NCBI RefSeq assembly: GCF_003633895.1
Contig: NZ_RBID01000011.1
Coordinates: forward strand, 620,001-684,000
Length of the DNA: 64,000 nucleotides
Reading direction: 5' to 3'
DNA from: Vogesella indigofera
GTDB taxonomy: Bacteria > Pseudomonadota > Gammaproteobacteria > Burkholderiales > Chromobacteriaceae
A program made the translations under genes and the position numbers. Positions 1 to 9,345 of this stretch are shown here, piece after piece. Under the pieces are notes generated by a model. It saw only the letters and a program-made list of their open reading frames with translations. It did no database searches and was not told the DNA's origin. The first letter of the stretch is position 1, and every line of letters begins with the position of its first letter.

Positions 1-16
1 ATGACGGAGGTGCACC

Positions 17-856
17 ATGACCAAAGCGCCGACCCTACCCCGCGTGTTACCCGGCTTCGGCCTGTCGCTGGGCTTCACCCTGACCTATCTGTCGCTGGTG
101 GTGCTGATTCCGCTGGCGGCGGTGTTCATCCGCGCCAGCAGCCTGAGCCTGGAAGCGTTCTGGGACGCGGTGACCGCACCGCGGGTGCTGGCTTCCTACC
201 AGCTCAGTTTCGGCATGGCGCTGCTGGCCGCCGCCATCAATACCGTGTTCGGCCTGCTGCTGGCTTGGTCGCTGGTGCGTTACCGCTTTCCCGGCAAGAA
301 GCTGGTCGACGCGCTGGTGGACCTGCCATTTGCGCTGCCCACCGCGGTGGCCGGCATCGCGCTGACCGCGCTGTACGCCGGCAACGGCTGGCTGGGGCAA
401 TACCTGGAGCCGCTGGGCATCAAGGTGGCGTTCGGCCCGCTGGGCGTGCTGGTGGCACTGGTATTCATCGGTCTGCCCTTCGTGGTACGCACGGTGCAGC
501 CGGTGCTGGAAGACCTGGAAACCGAGCTGGAAGAAGCCGCCACCAGCCTTGGCGCGCATCGCTGGCAGACCTTCCGCCACGTGATCCTGCCGGTGCTGCA
601 GCCGGCGCTGATGACCGGCTTCGCGCTGGCGTTTGCCCGTGCCGTCGGCGAGTACGGCTCGGTGATCTTCATCGCCGGCAATATCCCGATGGTGTCGGAA
701 ATCACCCCGCTGATGATCATCAGCAAGCTGGAGCAGTACGACTACGCCGGCGCCACCGCCATTGCCAGCGTGATGCTGGTGGCGTCGTTCCTGTTGCTGC
801 TGGCGATTAACGGTTTGCAGGCGTGGCAGGCACGCCGTAACGGGAGAAGCGAATAA
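17..856 (+). CDS. cysT: Sulfate/thiosulfate ABC transporter permease CysT
   Basis: This 279-residue inner-membrane protein is one of the two permease subunits of the sulfate/thiosulfate importer. About six hydrophobic segments are visible. A BPD-type EAA loop lies near residue 172 (EEAATSLGAHRWQ), which contacts the CysA ATPase. The ATG at 17 follows a GGAGG at 6-10. The stop overlaps the next start (TAATG at 854-858), so it is translationally coupled to cysW. No sulfate-binding protein gene is visible; it may lie left of the window. The alternative reading from base 1 lacks family similarity. Length and motifs fit the family well. Confidence 0.95.
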   Translation: MTKAPTLPRVLPGFGLSLGFTLTYLSLVVLIPLAAVFIRASSLSLEAFWDAVTAPRVLASYQLSFGMALLAAAINTVFGLLLAWSLVRYRFPGKKLVDALVDLPFALPTAVAGIALTALYAGNGWLGQYLEPLGIKVAFGPLGVLVALVFIGLPFVVRTVQPVLEDLETELEEAATSLGAHRWQTFRHVILPVLQPALMTGFALAFARAVGEYGSVIFIAGNIPMVSEITPLMIISKLEQYDYAGATAIASVMLVASFLLLLAINGLQAWQARRNGRSE

Positions 857-1737
857 TGGCCGCCATTACTGCCAATCTGTATGCCCAGCACGACCGCGCC
901 GCGCTGCTGGAAAGCCGTCAGGCCACGCGCGAGGCGCGCTGGGTGAAGTACACCATCCTCGGCGTGGCGCTGACTTTCTTCGCCATCTTCCTGCTGCTAC
1001 CGCTGGCGGTGGTGTTTGCCGAGGCGCTGGCCAAGGGCTGGCACACCTATCTCGATGCGCTGGTGGAGCCGGACGCATTGTCGGCGGTGAAACTGACCCT
1101 GCTGGCGGCCGTGATCTCGGTGCCGCTGAACCTGGTGTTCGGCGTGGCGGCGGCGTGGGCGATCACCCGCTTCGATTTTCGCGGCAAGCAGCTGCTGATC
1201 ACGCTGATCGACCTGCCGTTTTCGGTGTCGCCGGTGGTGGCCGGCCTGATCTACGTGCTGGTCTTCAGCAGCCACGGCTGGATCGGCCCCTGGCTGCTGG
1301 AGCACGACATCAAGGTGATCTTCGCGGTGCCGGGCATCGTGCTGGCCACCGTGTTCGTCACCGTGCCCTTCGTGGCGCGCGAGCTGATTCCGCTGTTGCA
1401 GGCACAGGGCCGCGAGGAAGAAGAAGCCGCGGTGGTGCTGGGCGCACGCGGCTGGCAGGTGTTCTGGCACGTGACGCTACCCAATGTGCGCTGGGCGCTG
1501 CTGTACGGCGTGATCCTCAGCAATGCGCGAGCGATGGGCGAATTCGGCGCGGTGTCGGTGGTGTCCGGCCATATCCGCGGCGAAACCAACACCCTGCCGC
1601 TGCACGTGGAGATTCTCTACAACGAGTACCAGTTCGCCGCCGCCTTCGCCGTGGCCTCCCTGCTGGCGCTGCTGGCGCTGGTGACGCTGGCGGTGAAGAG
1701 CTGGATCGAATGGCGCGCCGCGCAGGCGCATGACTGA
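856..1737 (+). CDS. cysW: Sulfate/thiosulfate ABC transporter permease CysW
   Basis: This is the second permease of the sulfate importer, 293 residues with about six membrane segments. Its EAA loop ([18 protein letters not shown]) is the docking site for CysA. The N-terminus has a polar stretch of roughly 35 residues before the first helix. The ATG shares one base with the cysT stop codon. The next gene, cysA, starts 77 bases downstream of its stop. That spacer carries a copy of the repeated GCGGCCAACC word at 1757. The pairing of T and W permeases is diagnostic for the CysTWA system. Confidence 0.95.
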   Translation: MAAITANLYAQHDRAALLESRQATREARWVKYTILGVALTFFAIFLLLPLAVVFAEALAKGWHTYLDALVEPDALSAVKLTLLAAVISVPLNLVFGVAAAWAITRFDFRGKQLLITLIDLPFSVSPVVAGLIYVLVFSSHGWIGPWLLEHDIKVIFAVPGIVLATVFVTVPFVARELIPLLQAQGREEEEAAVVLGARGWQVFWHVTLPNVRWALLYGVILSNARAMGEFGAVSVVSGHIRGETNTLPLHVEILYNEYQFAAAFAVASLLALLALVTLAVKSWIEWRAAQAHD

Positions 1738-1814
1738 TCGCGACAGGCTGGCCGTTGCGGCCAACCTTGCCCCAATTTGAACGGGCCGCGCATGACGCGG
1801 CCACGGAGAAAAAG

Positions 1815-2891
1815 ATGAGCATCCAGGTACAGAACATCCACAAGGCTTTCGGCGACTTTATCGCCCTCGACAACCTGACGCTGGACTTCCCCAGCGGCGA
1901 GCTGGTGGCGCTGCTCGGCCCGTCCGGCTGCGGCAAGACCACACTGCTGCGCGTGATCGCCGGGCTGGAGCAGGCCGACAGCGGCCGCGTGCTGCTGGAC
2001 GGTGACGACGCCTCCGACACCCACGTGCGCGAGCGCCAGGTCGGCTTCGTGTTCCAGCACTACGCGCTGTTCCGCCACATGACGGTGTTCGACAACGTCG
2101 CCTTCGGCCTGCGCATGAAGCCGCGCAGCATCCGCCCGTCCGAGGCCGAGATCAAGCGCAAGGTACACGAGCTGCTGCAACTGGTGCAGCTGGACTGGCT
2201 GGCCGACCGCTTCCCGGCGCAGCTGTCCGGCGGCCAGCGCCAGCGTATCGCGCTGGCGCGGGCGCTGGCGGTGGAGCCGCGCGTGCTGCTGCTGGACGAG
2301 CCATTCGGAGCGCTGGACGCCAAGGTGCGCAAGGAACTACGCCGCTGGCTGCGCCGCCTGCACGACGAGCTGCACATCACCTCCATCTTCGTCACCCACG
2401 ACCAGGAAGAAGCGCTGGAAGTGGCCGACCGCGTGGTGCTGATGAACCACGGCCGCGTCGAGCAGATCGGCAGCCCGGCCGAGGTCTACCAGCAGCCGGC
2501 GACGCCGTTCGTGTACGGTTTCCTCGGTGCGGCCAACCGCTTCGAGGGCCACAGCAGCGCCGGCGGCATCGCCATCGGCAACGCCACCCTCACCGCCGAG
2601 CAGAACGGCCAGCACGGCGAGGTGATCGCCTTTGTGCGCCCGCACGAGCTGGACATCGTGCGCCACGAATTCGGCCACGGCATTCCGGCGCGCATCAGCC
2701 GCGTGCTGACGCTGGGCGCGCTGACCCGGGTGGAACTGGAGGGCCGCGACGACGTGGCCGGCCAGCATTTTGATGTCGAACTGCCCGCCAGCCACCCGCT
2801 GGCCGGCAGCCTGATCGCCGGCGAGCCGGTACGCCTGCAACCGCGCAGCGTGCGCGTGTTTGCCAACCCCGAAACGGCAGGTGCCGCATGA
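1815..2891 (+). CDS. cysA: Sulfate/thiosulfate ABC transporter ATPase CysA
   Basis: This 358-residue ATPase energises sulfate uptake through CysT/CysW. Walker A (GPSGCGKTT) is at about residues 35-43, followed by a signature LSGGQRQR, Walker [13 protein letters not shown] and the H-loop VTHD. The last 110 residues form the TOBE-like regulatory part. I chose ATG 1815 because GGAG lies at 1805-1808 and the protein then begins at the conserved N-terminus ([13 protein letters not shown]). A longer reading from 1755 would add unrelated residues. Its stop overlaps the start of the regulator by four bases (ATGA). Confidence 0.95.
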   Translation: MSIQVQNIHKAFGDFIALDNLTLDFPSGELVALLGPSGCGKTTLLRVIAGLEQADSGRVLLDGDDASDTHVRERQVGFVFQHYALFRHMTVFDNVAFGLRMKPRSIRPSEAEIKRKVHELLQLVQLDWLADRFPAQLSGGQRQRIALARALAVEPRVLLLDEPFGALDAKVRKELRRWLRRLHDELHITSIFVTHDQEEALEVADRVVLMNHGRVEQIGSPAEVYQQPATPFVYGFLGAANRFEGHSSAGGIAIGNATLTAEQNGQHGEVIAFVRPHELDIVRHEFGHGIPARISRVLTLGALTRVELEGRDDVAGQHFDVELPASHPLAGSLIAGEPVRLQPRSVRVFANPETAGAA

Positions 2892-3817
2892 ACTTCCAGC
2901 AACTACGCATCATCCGCGAAACCGTGCGGCAGAACTTCAACCTGACCGAGGTCGCCAACGCGCTGTTCACCTCGCAGTCCGGCGTGTCCAAGCACATCAA
3001 GGACCTGGAGGACGAGCTAGGCGTGGAGCTGTTCGTGCGCAAGGGCAAGCGCTTTCTCGGCCTGACCGACCCCGGCAAGGAGCTGCTGACCATCGTCGAG
3101 CGCATGCTGCTGGACGCCGGCAACATCAAGCGGCTGGCCGAGCAGTTCAGCCAGCGTGACGAAGGCCAGCTGACCATCGCCACCACCCACACCCAGGCGC
3201 GCTACGCGCTGCCCAAGGTGGTGACCGCGTTCAAGAAATCCTTCCCCAAGGTGCACCTGGTGCTGCATCAGGCCAGCCCGGACGAGCTGGTACGGTTGCT
3301 GCTGGCCGGCGAAGCCGACATCGGCATCGCCACCGAGGCGGTGGCCGAGGTGCCGGAACTGGTGTCCTTCCCCTACTACAGCTGGCACCACGCGGTGATC
3401 GCGCCGCCGGCGCACCCGCTGCACCAGCAGCCGCTGACGCTGGAAACGCTGGCCGATTACCCGATCGTCACCTACCACCACGGCTTTACCGGCCGCGCGC
3501 AGATCGACCGCGCCTTTGCCGATGCCGCGCTGGCGCCGGACATCGTGATGGCGGCCCTGGACGCCGACGTGATCAAGACCTACGTCGAGCTGGAACTGGG
3601 CGTCGGCATCATCGCCTCGATGGCGGTGGACCCGCAGCGCGATACGCAGGTGCGGGTGGTGGAAGGCGCACCGCTGTTCGGCCACCAGACCACCCGCGTC
3701 GCCATCCGCCGCGGCCACTACCTGCGCAGCTACGCCTACCGTTTCATCGAGCTGTGCTCGGCGGCGCTGGACGAGGACACCGTGCGCCGGGCACTGTCAC
3801 CGGTGGCGCAGGACTAG
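2888..3817 (+). CDS. cysB: CysB-type LysR transcriptional regulator
   Basis: This 309-residue LysR-type activator has an N-terminal winged helix-turn-helix (residues 1-60, with [18 protein letters not shown]) and a substrate-binding-like effector domain from about residue 90. Length and N-terminus match the CysB/Cbl group, which respond to acetylserine or adenylyl sulfate and control sulfur assimilation. The gene is the last of the cysTWA operon and is coupled to cysA through ATGA, so transporter and regulator are made together. It could be Cbl rather than CysB; sequence alone does not separate them. Its TAG stop supplies the first base of the inverted repeat that follows. Confidence 0.88.
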   Translation: MNFQQLRIIRETVRQNFNLTEVANALFTSQSGVSKHIKDLEDELGVELFVRKGKRFLGLTDPGKELLTIVERMLLDAGNIKRLAEQFSQRDEGQLTIATTHTQARYALPKVVTAFKKSFPKVHLVLHQASPDELVRLLLAGEADIGIATEAVAEVPELVSFPYYSWHHAVIAPPAHPLHQQPLTLETLADYPIVTYHHGFTGRAQIDRAFADAALAPDIVMAALDADVIKTYVELELGVGIIASMAVDPQRDTQVRVVEGAPLFGHQTTRVAIRRGHYLRSYAYRFIELCSAALDEDTVRRALSPVAQD

Positions 3818-3969
3818 GAACCTGTTCAATGTCTGCTGCGACGGATACCAACGGGGCGATACGGCGTTGAAAACGCCTTCGGCATGCTGGCTTGTATCAA
3901 GATAAACACCGCTTCCTCAGTCGTTTTCGCCTTGTCTCGCGTGAGCGCACGAGACCTTGAACAGGTTCC
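3817..3969. repeat. Small non-coding element with 13-bp perfect terminal inverted repeats
   Basis: GGAACCTGTTCAA at 3817-3829 is matched exactly by its reverse complement TTGAACAGGTTCC at 3957-3969, enclosing about 127 bases. Inside is a small hairpin (GGCGTT-GAA-AACGCC). No protein-coding potential is convincing. The left end uses the last base of the cysB-type stop codon. The structure suggests a MITE-like or other mobile repeat, but no target duplication is clear, so this is a structural call only. Confidence 0.55.
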
Positions 3970-3997
3970 AAGGGCCGCCCGTTACCCCCCGCCCAAA

Positions 3998-4035
3998 ACA
4001 ATGCGGCCAACCTTTTTCAAGGTTGGCCGCATTGT
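3998..4035. terminator. Bidirectional hairpin built from an inverted pair of the GGTTGGCCGC word
   Basis: A perfect 17-bp stem runs from ACAATGCGGCCAACCTT to its complement, with a TTTC loop. It lies between the end of the cys operon (plus strand) and the end of the NIT-type chemoreceptor gene (minus strand). Both arms carry the repeated word (4003-4012 and 4021-4030). No long U-run follows on either strand, so termination is inferred from position and stem strength. Confidence 0.7.
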
Positions 4036-4058
4036 CATTGCCTGGCGAGAAGTGCGAC

Positions 4059-6044
4059 TCAGGCTTGCGAGGTGTGCTTGAAGCGGTCGACCTGCGCCAC
4101 CAGTTCGGTCGCGGTCTGGTTCAGCTGCGCGGACAGCGCCGCCGCTTCGTCGACGATCAGCGCATTGTCTTCGGCCAGCGAGGCGATGCGGCTGATGTTG
4201 ACGGCGACTTCGTTGCTGGCCGCGGCCTGCTGCTGCATCGCGGCGGCGGTGTCCTGGCTCTTGGCCGCGGTCTGGTTGGCCTCATCGTGAATCCCGTTGA
4301 GATCCTGCAGGGTGGCCTGCACCAGGTCGAGACCGCTTTCCATCCGCGTGCGCGCAGTGCGCATCTGGCCGGCGGCGTTGGCGGTCTCGTTGGTGATCAC
4401 CTCGATCAGCTGGGTGATTTCCACGGTTTCCTTGCCGGTGCGTTCCGCCAGCTTGCGCACCTCATCGGCGACCACGGCAAAGCCGCGGCCCATTTCCCCG
4501 GCGCGGGCGGCTTCGATCGCCGCGTTCAGCGCCAGCAGGTTGGTCTGGTCGGCGATGTCGCGGATCGCGGTGATGATCTGGCGGATGCTCTGCGACTTGT
4601 CGGCCAGGCTGACGATCACCTCACCGGCGCTGTCCAGCGAGCCGGCGGTGTGCTGCATCGCCTGGGTGGTTTCCTGCATCCGCTCGCGGCCGGCGTTGAC
4701 GCCCTGCTGCATCTGTTGCGCCACGGCCAGGTTGTCGTGGGTGTTGTCGCGTACCGAGGCAATGCCAACGGTCATTTCCTCGACCGCCGCCGCGATCTGG
4801 GTCGACGATTCGCTTTGCGCTTCCGCGGCGGAGGCGGCACGGGCCGAGACCGTCTGCAGCGCTTCGGCGGCGCTCATCAGGCTGTGGGCATTGCTCTTCA
4901 CCACTTTCAGGGTGCCGGCAAAGGCATCGACCAGCTCGTCGAAGGCACGACCCATGCGCGCGATCTCGTCGTCGCCTTCCAGCTTCGCGCGTGGCGCCAG
5001 ATCCAGGTTGTGGCTCATGCTGGTCATCAGCTGCTCCAGGCGCATCACCGGCTTGCGGATGCTGCGGTACACCGCCAGGCCGCCGATCAGCAGCAACAGC
5101 GACAGCAGCAGGGTGCCGCCGAGGGTGATCATCAGGCTCTGCCACGCTTCGTCGATATTCTGCGCCACCACGTCATCCAGTTGCTGCAGCAGTTTTTCCT
5201 GCGCGGTTTTCAGCTGGCCGATCTGCGCCGAGGTGGCGGCAAACCATTGTTCCGGCGTCACGCTCGGCGGCGTGCCCGGCTCGGCGCCGTAGATATTGCT
5301 GCGCAGCTGTTTCAGGGTGGCGGCGGCATCGGACTGCAGGAAGGGCTGCAGCGATTGCGCCAGTTCCGGCGGTGCCAGCAGCAGCAGCTGTCCGGCACAG
5401 GCATCCTGGCGTGCCTGCAGGCCGATGGCCTGGCCGAGGCTGGCCTGGGTCAGGCCGCCGCCGGCCAGTGCGCCGTTGACGAAGCCGCGCTCGCGGCCGG
5501 CGTATTCCTTGGTGCACAGCAGGTTGGACAAGGCGGTGCTGAAGCGGATGACATCACCCTCGTCAGAAGCGGTACCGAGGCTGGCGACCAGTGCGATTTG
5601 CGCCTCGATCTGCTGGCTGTAGGCGGCAAAGGCCGCCGGTGCCGCCAGGCTGCGGCCGTCAATGGCGCCACGCTGGCCCAGCAGGCCGCGCACACCGCCG
5701 GCCACGGTATTGACGCGCTGTTTGACCTCGCCCTCCGGCAGTGCCGTTGCGGTGCTTTCCAGTGCCTTCAGTGCGGCGTCGGCCTTGCTGCGTGCCTCGC
5801 TCAGGTTAGGCGGCAATGCGCCCTGCCCGTTCAGATAGCCGTTGCTCAGACCGCGCTCGGCCTGCAGCGTGTCCACCAGCGTCGAGGCCAGTGTCGAAAC
5901 CGATACCAGATGCCGGGCTTGCTGCATGTCGCCTAGGAAGCTGTAGCGCTGCAGTGACAGCGTGGAGGCCAGAAAAAAGGTCATCAGACCAAACGGCAGG
6001 ACAAGCAGGATCAGCTTGTGACCAATACTGAGGCGGGAAAGCAT
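4059..6044 (-). CDS. Methyl-accepting chemotaxis protein with NIT-type nitrate/nitrite sensor domain
   Basis: This 661-residue chemoreceptor has an N-terminal membrane helix (about 11-30), a large periplasmic helical domain (about 45-300), a second membrane helix near 305-325, a HAMP linker and a signalling domain. The cytoplasmic tip reads [19 protein letters not shown]. The sensor begins with [16 protein letters not shown], the hallmark of NIT domains, which are linked to nitrate and nitrite sensing. Placement directly after narGHJI supports that ligand. I chose ATG 6044 because GGAG sits eight bases upstream; an upstream GTG at 6083 is less likely. It would signal to CheA/CheW, which are not in the window. 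The NIT assignment is by eye. Confidence 0.85.
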   Translation of the reverse strand: MLSRLSIGHKLILLVLPFGLMTFFLASTLSLQRYSFLGDMQQARHLVSVSTLASTLVDTLQAERGLSNGYLNGQGALPPNLSEARSKADAALKALESTATALPEGEVKQRVNTVAGGVRGLLGQRGAIDGRSLAAPAAFAAYSQQIEAQIALVASLGTASDEGDVIRFSTALSNLLCTKEYAGRERGFVNGALAGGGLTQASLGQAIGLQARQDACAGQLLLLAPPELAQSLQPFLQSDAAATLKQLRSNIYGAEPGTPPSVTPEQWFAATSAQIGQLKTAQEKLLQQLDDVVAQNIDEAWQSLMITLGGTLLLSLLLLIGGLAVYRSIRKPVMRLEQLMTSMSHNLDLAPRAKLEGDDEIARMGRAFDELVDAFAGTLKVVKSNAHSLMSAAEALQTVSARAASAAEAQSESSTQIAAAVEEMTVGIASVRDNTHDNLAVAQQMQQGVNAGRERMQETTQAMQHTAGSLDSAGEVIVSLADKSQSIRQIITAIRDIADQTNLLALNAAIEAARAGEMGRGFAVVADEVRKLAERTGKETVEITQLIEVITNETANAAGQMRTARTRMESGLDLVQATLQDLNGIHDEANQTAAKSQDTAAAMQQQAAASNEVAVNISRIASLAEDNALIVDEAAALSAQLNQTATELVAQVDRFKHTSQA

Positions 6045-6169
6045 GGCATTGACTCCGGTGGGTAGAGAAATCTTGTCAGGCACGTTCTAAAACCGTTGCG
6101 GCCCGGTCATGTTTTATTTTGTATAGGCATCAAGCATAGTGTATTGCCGGCTGATTGTGCGGCCAACAT

Positions 6170-6182
6170 ATTGCACTGCAAT
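6170..6182. promoter_or_regulatory. Palindrome ATTGCA-C-TGCAAT upstream of the NIT chemoreceptor
   Basis: A perfect 13-base dyad lies about 125 bases before the chemoreceptor start. A half-related copy (ATTGCAGTGC) sits at 6211-6220. The spacing suggests a regulator site, but I recognise no family. Confidence 0.3.
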
Positions 6183-6207
6183 CACGGGATCGGCTCGATT
6201 CGCCGTC

Positions 6208-6249
6208 AGTATTGCAGTGCGCCGCAACATTCGCGTTGATTAAGCACAA
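6208..6249 (-). promoter_or_regulatory. Possible FNR/ANR-activated promoter for the NIT chemoreceptor
   Basis: TTGAT-TAAG-CACAA (6236-6249) matches eight of ten conserved FNR half-site bases. On the minus strand a weak -10-like AATACT (6213-6208) is centred about 32 bases downstream, the spacing of class II FNR promoters. The box overlaps the narI terminator, so this is a weak call. Confidence 0.3.
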
Positions 6250-6281
6250 AAAAGGCCTGATTGCGAAATCAGGCCTTTTTT
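6248..6281. terminator. Terminator after narI
   Basis: AAAAAAGGCCTGATT-GCG-AAATCAGGCCTTTTTT forms a strong stem with A and T runs on both sides. It ends the narGHJI transcript on the minus strand and could act in both directions. Confidence 0.9.
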
Positions 6282-6296
6282 CAACAACCATGCATG

Positions 6297-6983
6297 TTAA
6301 TGACGCGGCCGTACCAGCTGCCAGGTGCGACCGAGGTAGGTCACGGCACCAAAACCGCTCCACACGTGCACCAAACGGGTGAACGGGAAGATCACGAACA
6401 GGGTCATGCCCATGAACAGGTGCGCCTTGAACATCGGCGACACGCCGGCGACAAAGGTGGCGGCATCGCCACGGAAGGTGATGATGTGCTGTGCCCAGCT
6501 CATCAGCAACACCATTTCGTGACCATCCAGATGACCGGCCGATACCGCGATGGTGGACAGGCCGAGCAGCAGGGTGGCCAGGATCCACAGCAGCACCAAC
6601 TTGTCACGCCAGGTGGTGTTGGCCGTCAGGCGATCGTTGGAGAAACGGCGATGCAACAGCAGCAGCACGCCGATCAGGCACAGGGTCCCCATGATGCCGC
6701 CGGCGGTCATCGCGAATACCTGCTTGAAGCTGTGCGTCACGCCCAGCGCATCCCACACCGCCACCGGCGTCAGCAGGCCGACGGCATGGCCGAAGAACAG
6801 GCCGATGATGCCGAGGTGGAACAGGATGTTGCCCAGGCGCAGGCTACCGCGATGCAATAACTGGCTGGATTCACTCTTCCAGCTGTATTGCTCGCGCTCG
6901 AAGCGCATCAGGCTGCCAAGCAGGAAAATGGCCAGCGCGATGTAGGGATAGATCCCGAAAATGAATTGATGCAAGTAGTCCAT
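6297..6983 (-). CDS. narI: Respiratory nitrate reductase gamma subunit NarI (cytochrome b)
   Basis: This 228-residue integral membrane cytochrome b takes electrons from the quinol pool and passes them to NarH. About five membrane helices are visible. Candidate haem-ligand histidines lie in LLHRGSLRLGNILFHLGI and FFGHAVGLLTP, and in the later SAGHLDGHEM and WAQHII segments. The start has AGGAG seven bases upstream. Length equals the family norm (about 225). It is last in the narGHJI operon and is followed by a strong terminator. A repeat word lies in the short spacer between narJ and narI (6996). Confidence 0.96.
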   Translation of the reverse strand: MDYLHQFIFGIYPYIALAIFLLGSLMRFEREQYSWKSESSQLLHRGSLRLGNILFHLGIIGLFFGHAVGLLTPVAVWDALGVTHSFKQVFAMTAGGIMGTLCLIGVLLLLHRRFSNDRLTANTTWRDKLVLLWILATLLLGLSTIAVSAGHLDGHEMVLLMSWAQHIITFRGDAATFVAGVSPMFKAHLFMGMTLFVIFPFTRLVHVWSGFGAVTYLGRTWQLVRPRH

Positions 6984-7040
6984 GTCTTTCTCCTTGCGGC
7001 CAACGGGTGCGCGCCAGCGCTCACCCGGACCGTCAGCGGA

Positions 7041-7709
7041 TTAATGGCAGGCGGCCGGGCCGCTACCCTTGGGATAGAAATTGACCGGGGCGATCTGCGG
7101 CAGCGTCGGCTTCAGCAGCGGCTCGACACCATCGGCACCGGGGCCGAAGGTTTCCAGCGCCTCGTCCATGTCGCGGATCGGCGGCACCGACAGCGGCTCT
7201 GGCGCCACCGGCGACAGCGAGACCAGCGCCTGCAGCACGCCGGCGTAGTCGCTACCGCTCTCCACCAGCCGGCCGGCGACGTGGGCAAGTACGTGCACCG
7301 CATCACCCAGCAGGCGATTGGCTTCGTCGGCCTCGCACAGCGACAGGAATTCCAGGAACAGCGGCACGTAGTCGGGCAGCTCTTCGCTGACCGGCTCAAA
7401 GCCGTGCGCCTTGTACTCCTCGATCAGGTCCACCATCGCCTGGCCGCGGGCGCGGTCCTCGCCGTGGATATGCTCGAACAGGTGCAGCGAGTGCGACGGG
7501 TTGCGGTCGAAGATCTGCACGTAGTCCTGCTGCACCTCGATCAGCTCGCCTGCGGCCAACCTTTGCAGCAGCGGCTCGACCGCGGCCACCAGGGTGGCGT
7601 CGTCGGCCAGCACCGCGCGGATTTCCGGCAGCGCGGCGATCAGGTCGGGCTGCGGGTAACCCAGCAGCGCCGCCAGCGCACGATAAATCATCGGGTTGTG
7701 CATGCTCAT
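7041..7709 (-). CDS. narJ: Nitrate reductase assembly chaperone NarJ
   Basis: This 222-residue cytoplasmic chaperone is needed for insertion of the molybdenum cofactor and Fe-S cluster into NarG before membrane attachment. The sequence is acidic and helical, with the family block ALLGYPQPDLI near the N-terminus and HLFEHIHGEDRARGQAMVDL in the centre. The ATG at 7709 overlaps the narH stop (ATGA). A second ATG two codons in (7703) has a better-spaced GGAG, so either could be used. It is third in narGHJI. Confidence 0.95.
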   Translation of the reverse strand: MSMHNPMIYRALAALLGYPQPDLIAALPEIRAVLADDATLVAAVEPLLQRLAAGELIEVQQDYVQIFDRNPSHSLHLFEHIHGEDRARGQAMVDLIEEYKAHGFEPVSEELPDYVPLFLEFLSLCEADEANRLLGDAVHVLAHVAGRLVESGSDYAGVLQALVSLSPVAPEPLSVPPIRDMDEALETFGPGADGVEPLLKPTLPQIAPVNFYPKGSGPAACH

Positions 7710-9256
7710 TCTCCGGCGTTGGCCTTGCGGTCGCGACGCATGTCGTGGAACACGATGGGGGATGCCTTCTTCTTGCCGAACAGGCTAGGTTCGGACGTGC
7801 CGCTGGAGCAGCCGTTACCGAAGGTGAAGCCGCAGCTGGCCTTGTCGTCAAAGGTGTTTTCCACCATTTCCTTGTGGCTGGACGGAATTACGAAGCGGTC
7901 TTCGTAGTTGGCAATCGCCATCACCTGGTACATCTCTTCCACTTGCGCGGCCTTGAGATGGGTGCCCTTCAGCGTGCTTTCGTCGATGACCTTCTCCACG
8001 CTCTTCTTGCGCATGTAGCGGCGCATGGCGACCATGGTTTCCAGCGCTTTCACCACCGGTTCTTCCTTGCCGGCAGTCAGCAGGTTGGCCAGGTACTGGA
8101 TCGGGATGCGCAGGTCTTTCACGTCCGGGATGATGCCGTTCTCGCCGATCAGGCCGTTCTCCAGTGCGGACTGGATCGGCGACAGTGGCGGGATGTACCA
8201 CACCATCGGCAGCGTGCGGTATTCCGGATGCAGCGGGAACGCTACCTTCCACTCCATCGCCATCTTGTAGACCGGCGAGTTCTGTGCGGCCAGCAACCAG
8301 CTGTCGGCGATGCCCTGCTTCTTGGCCTCGGCGATCACTTCCGGTGCGTTCGGGTCGAGGAACACGCCCAGTTGCGCTTCGTACAGGCTCTTCGGATCTT
8401 CGACGCTGGCAGCGGCTTCGATCTTGTCGGCGTCGTACAGCAGCACGCCCAGATAGCGGATGCGGCCAACGCAGGTCTCGGAGCACACCGTCGGCTGACC
8501 GGCTTCGATACGCGGGTAGCAGAAGATGCACTTCTCGGCCTTGCCGGTGGTCCAGTTGTAGTAAATCTTCTTGTACGGGCAACCCGACACGCACATGCGC
8601 CAGCCGCGGCACTTGTCCTGGTCGATCAGCACGATGCCGTCGTCTTCACGCTTGTAGATGGAGCCGGACGGGCAGCTGGCGACACAGGCCGGGTTCAGGC
8701 AGTGTTCGCACAGGCGCGGCAGGTACATCATGAAGGTGTTCTCGAAGGCCGAGTACATCTCCTTCTGGATACCTTCGAACAGCGCGTCCTTGGAACGCTT
8801 GCTGAATTCGCCGCCGAGGTCGTCTTCCCAGTTCGGGCCCCACTCGATCTTGTCCATCTTCTTGCCGGTCAGTACCGAGACCGGGCGTGCGGTCGGCGGC
8901 GTGATCATTTCCGGCGCGTTCTGCAGATGTTCGTAGTCGTAGGTGAACGGCTCGTAGTACTCGTCGATTGCCGGCAGGTTCGGGTTGGCGAACACGTTGG
9001 CGAGGATCTTCAGACGGCCGCCCTGGCGTGGTTCCAGCTTGCCGTTGGGCTTGCGCACCCAGCCGCCCTGCCATTTGTCCTGGTTCTCCCAGTCCTTGGG
9101 ATAGCCGATGCCGGGCTTGGTCTCGACGTTGTTGAACCACGCGTATTCGACACCGTCGCGACTGGTCCACACGTTCTTGCAGGTTACCGAACAGGTATGG
9201 CAACCGATGCACTTGTCGAGGTTGAGCACCATACCGATTTGGGCACGGATTTTCAT
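7706..9256 (-). CDS. narH: Respiratory nitrate reductase beta subunit NarH (Fe-S)
   Basis: This 516-residue electron-transfer subunit carries three [4Fe-4S] clusters and one [3Fe-4S] cluster. Four cysteine groups are seen: CIGCHTCSVTC, CEHCLNPACVASCP, CRGWRMCVSGCP and CIFCYPRIEAGQPTVCSETC. The Trp in CRGWRMC replaces a cysteine, as expected for the 3Fe-4S site. I chose ATG 9256 (MKIRAQIGMVLNLDKC) with AGGAG seven bases upstream; the longer reading to 9298 adds unconserved residues. It lies between narG and narJ, and narJ overlaps its stop codon. Confidence 0.97.
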   Translation of the reverse strand: MKIRAQIGMVLNLDKCIGCHTCSVTCKNVWTSRDGVEYAWFNNVETKPGIGYPKDWENQDKWQGGWVRKPNGKLEPRQGGRLKILANVFANPNLPAIDEYYEPFTYDYEHLQNAPEMITPPTARPVSVLTGKKMDKIEWGPNWEDDLGGEFSKRSKDALFEGIQKEMYSAFENTFMMYLPRLCEHCLNPACVASCPSGSIYKREDDGIVLIDQDKCRGWRMCVSGCPYKKIYYNWTTGKAEKCIFCYPRIEAGQPTVCSETCVGRIRYLGVLLYDADKIEAAASVEDPKSLYEAQLGVFLDPNAPEVIAEAKKQGIADSWLLAAQNSPVYKMAMEWKVAFPLHPEYRTLPMVWYIPPLSPIQSALENGLIGENGIIPDVKDLRIPIQYLANLLTAGKEEPVVKALETMVAMRRYMRKKSVEKVIDESTLKGTHLKAAQVEEMYQVMAIANYEDRFVIPSSHKEMVENTFDDKASCGFTFGNGCSSGTSEPSLFGKKKASPIVFHDMRRDRKANAGE

Positions 9257-9345
9257 TGTGATACTCCTGTTTTTTGCGACAAACCCCGCGCACGACACCT
9301 TACAGCGTCACTGCATGCCGGCGCGGGCTTCGCGGCCAAAAGGGT

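Noticed and set aside
3957-5936. Long plus-strand reading frame opposite the NIT chemoreceptor
   Set aside because: It is low-complexity Arg/Gln/His/Leu-rich text typical of the antisense of a GC-rich gene, with no family match, while the minus strand encodes a clear receptor.
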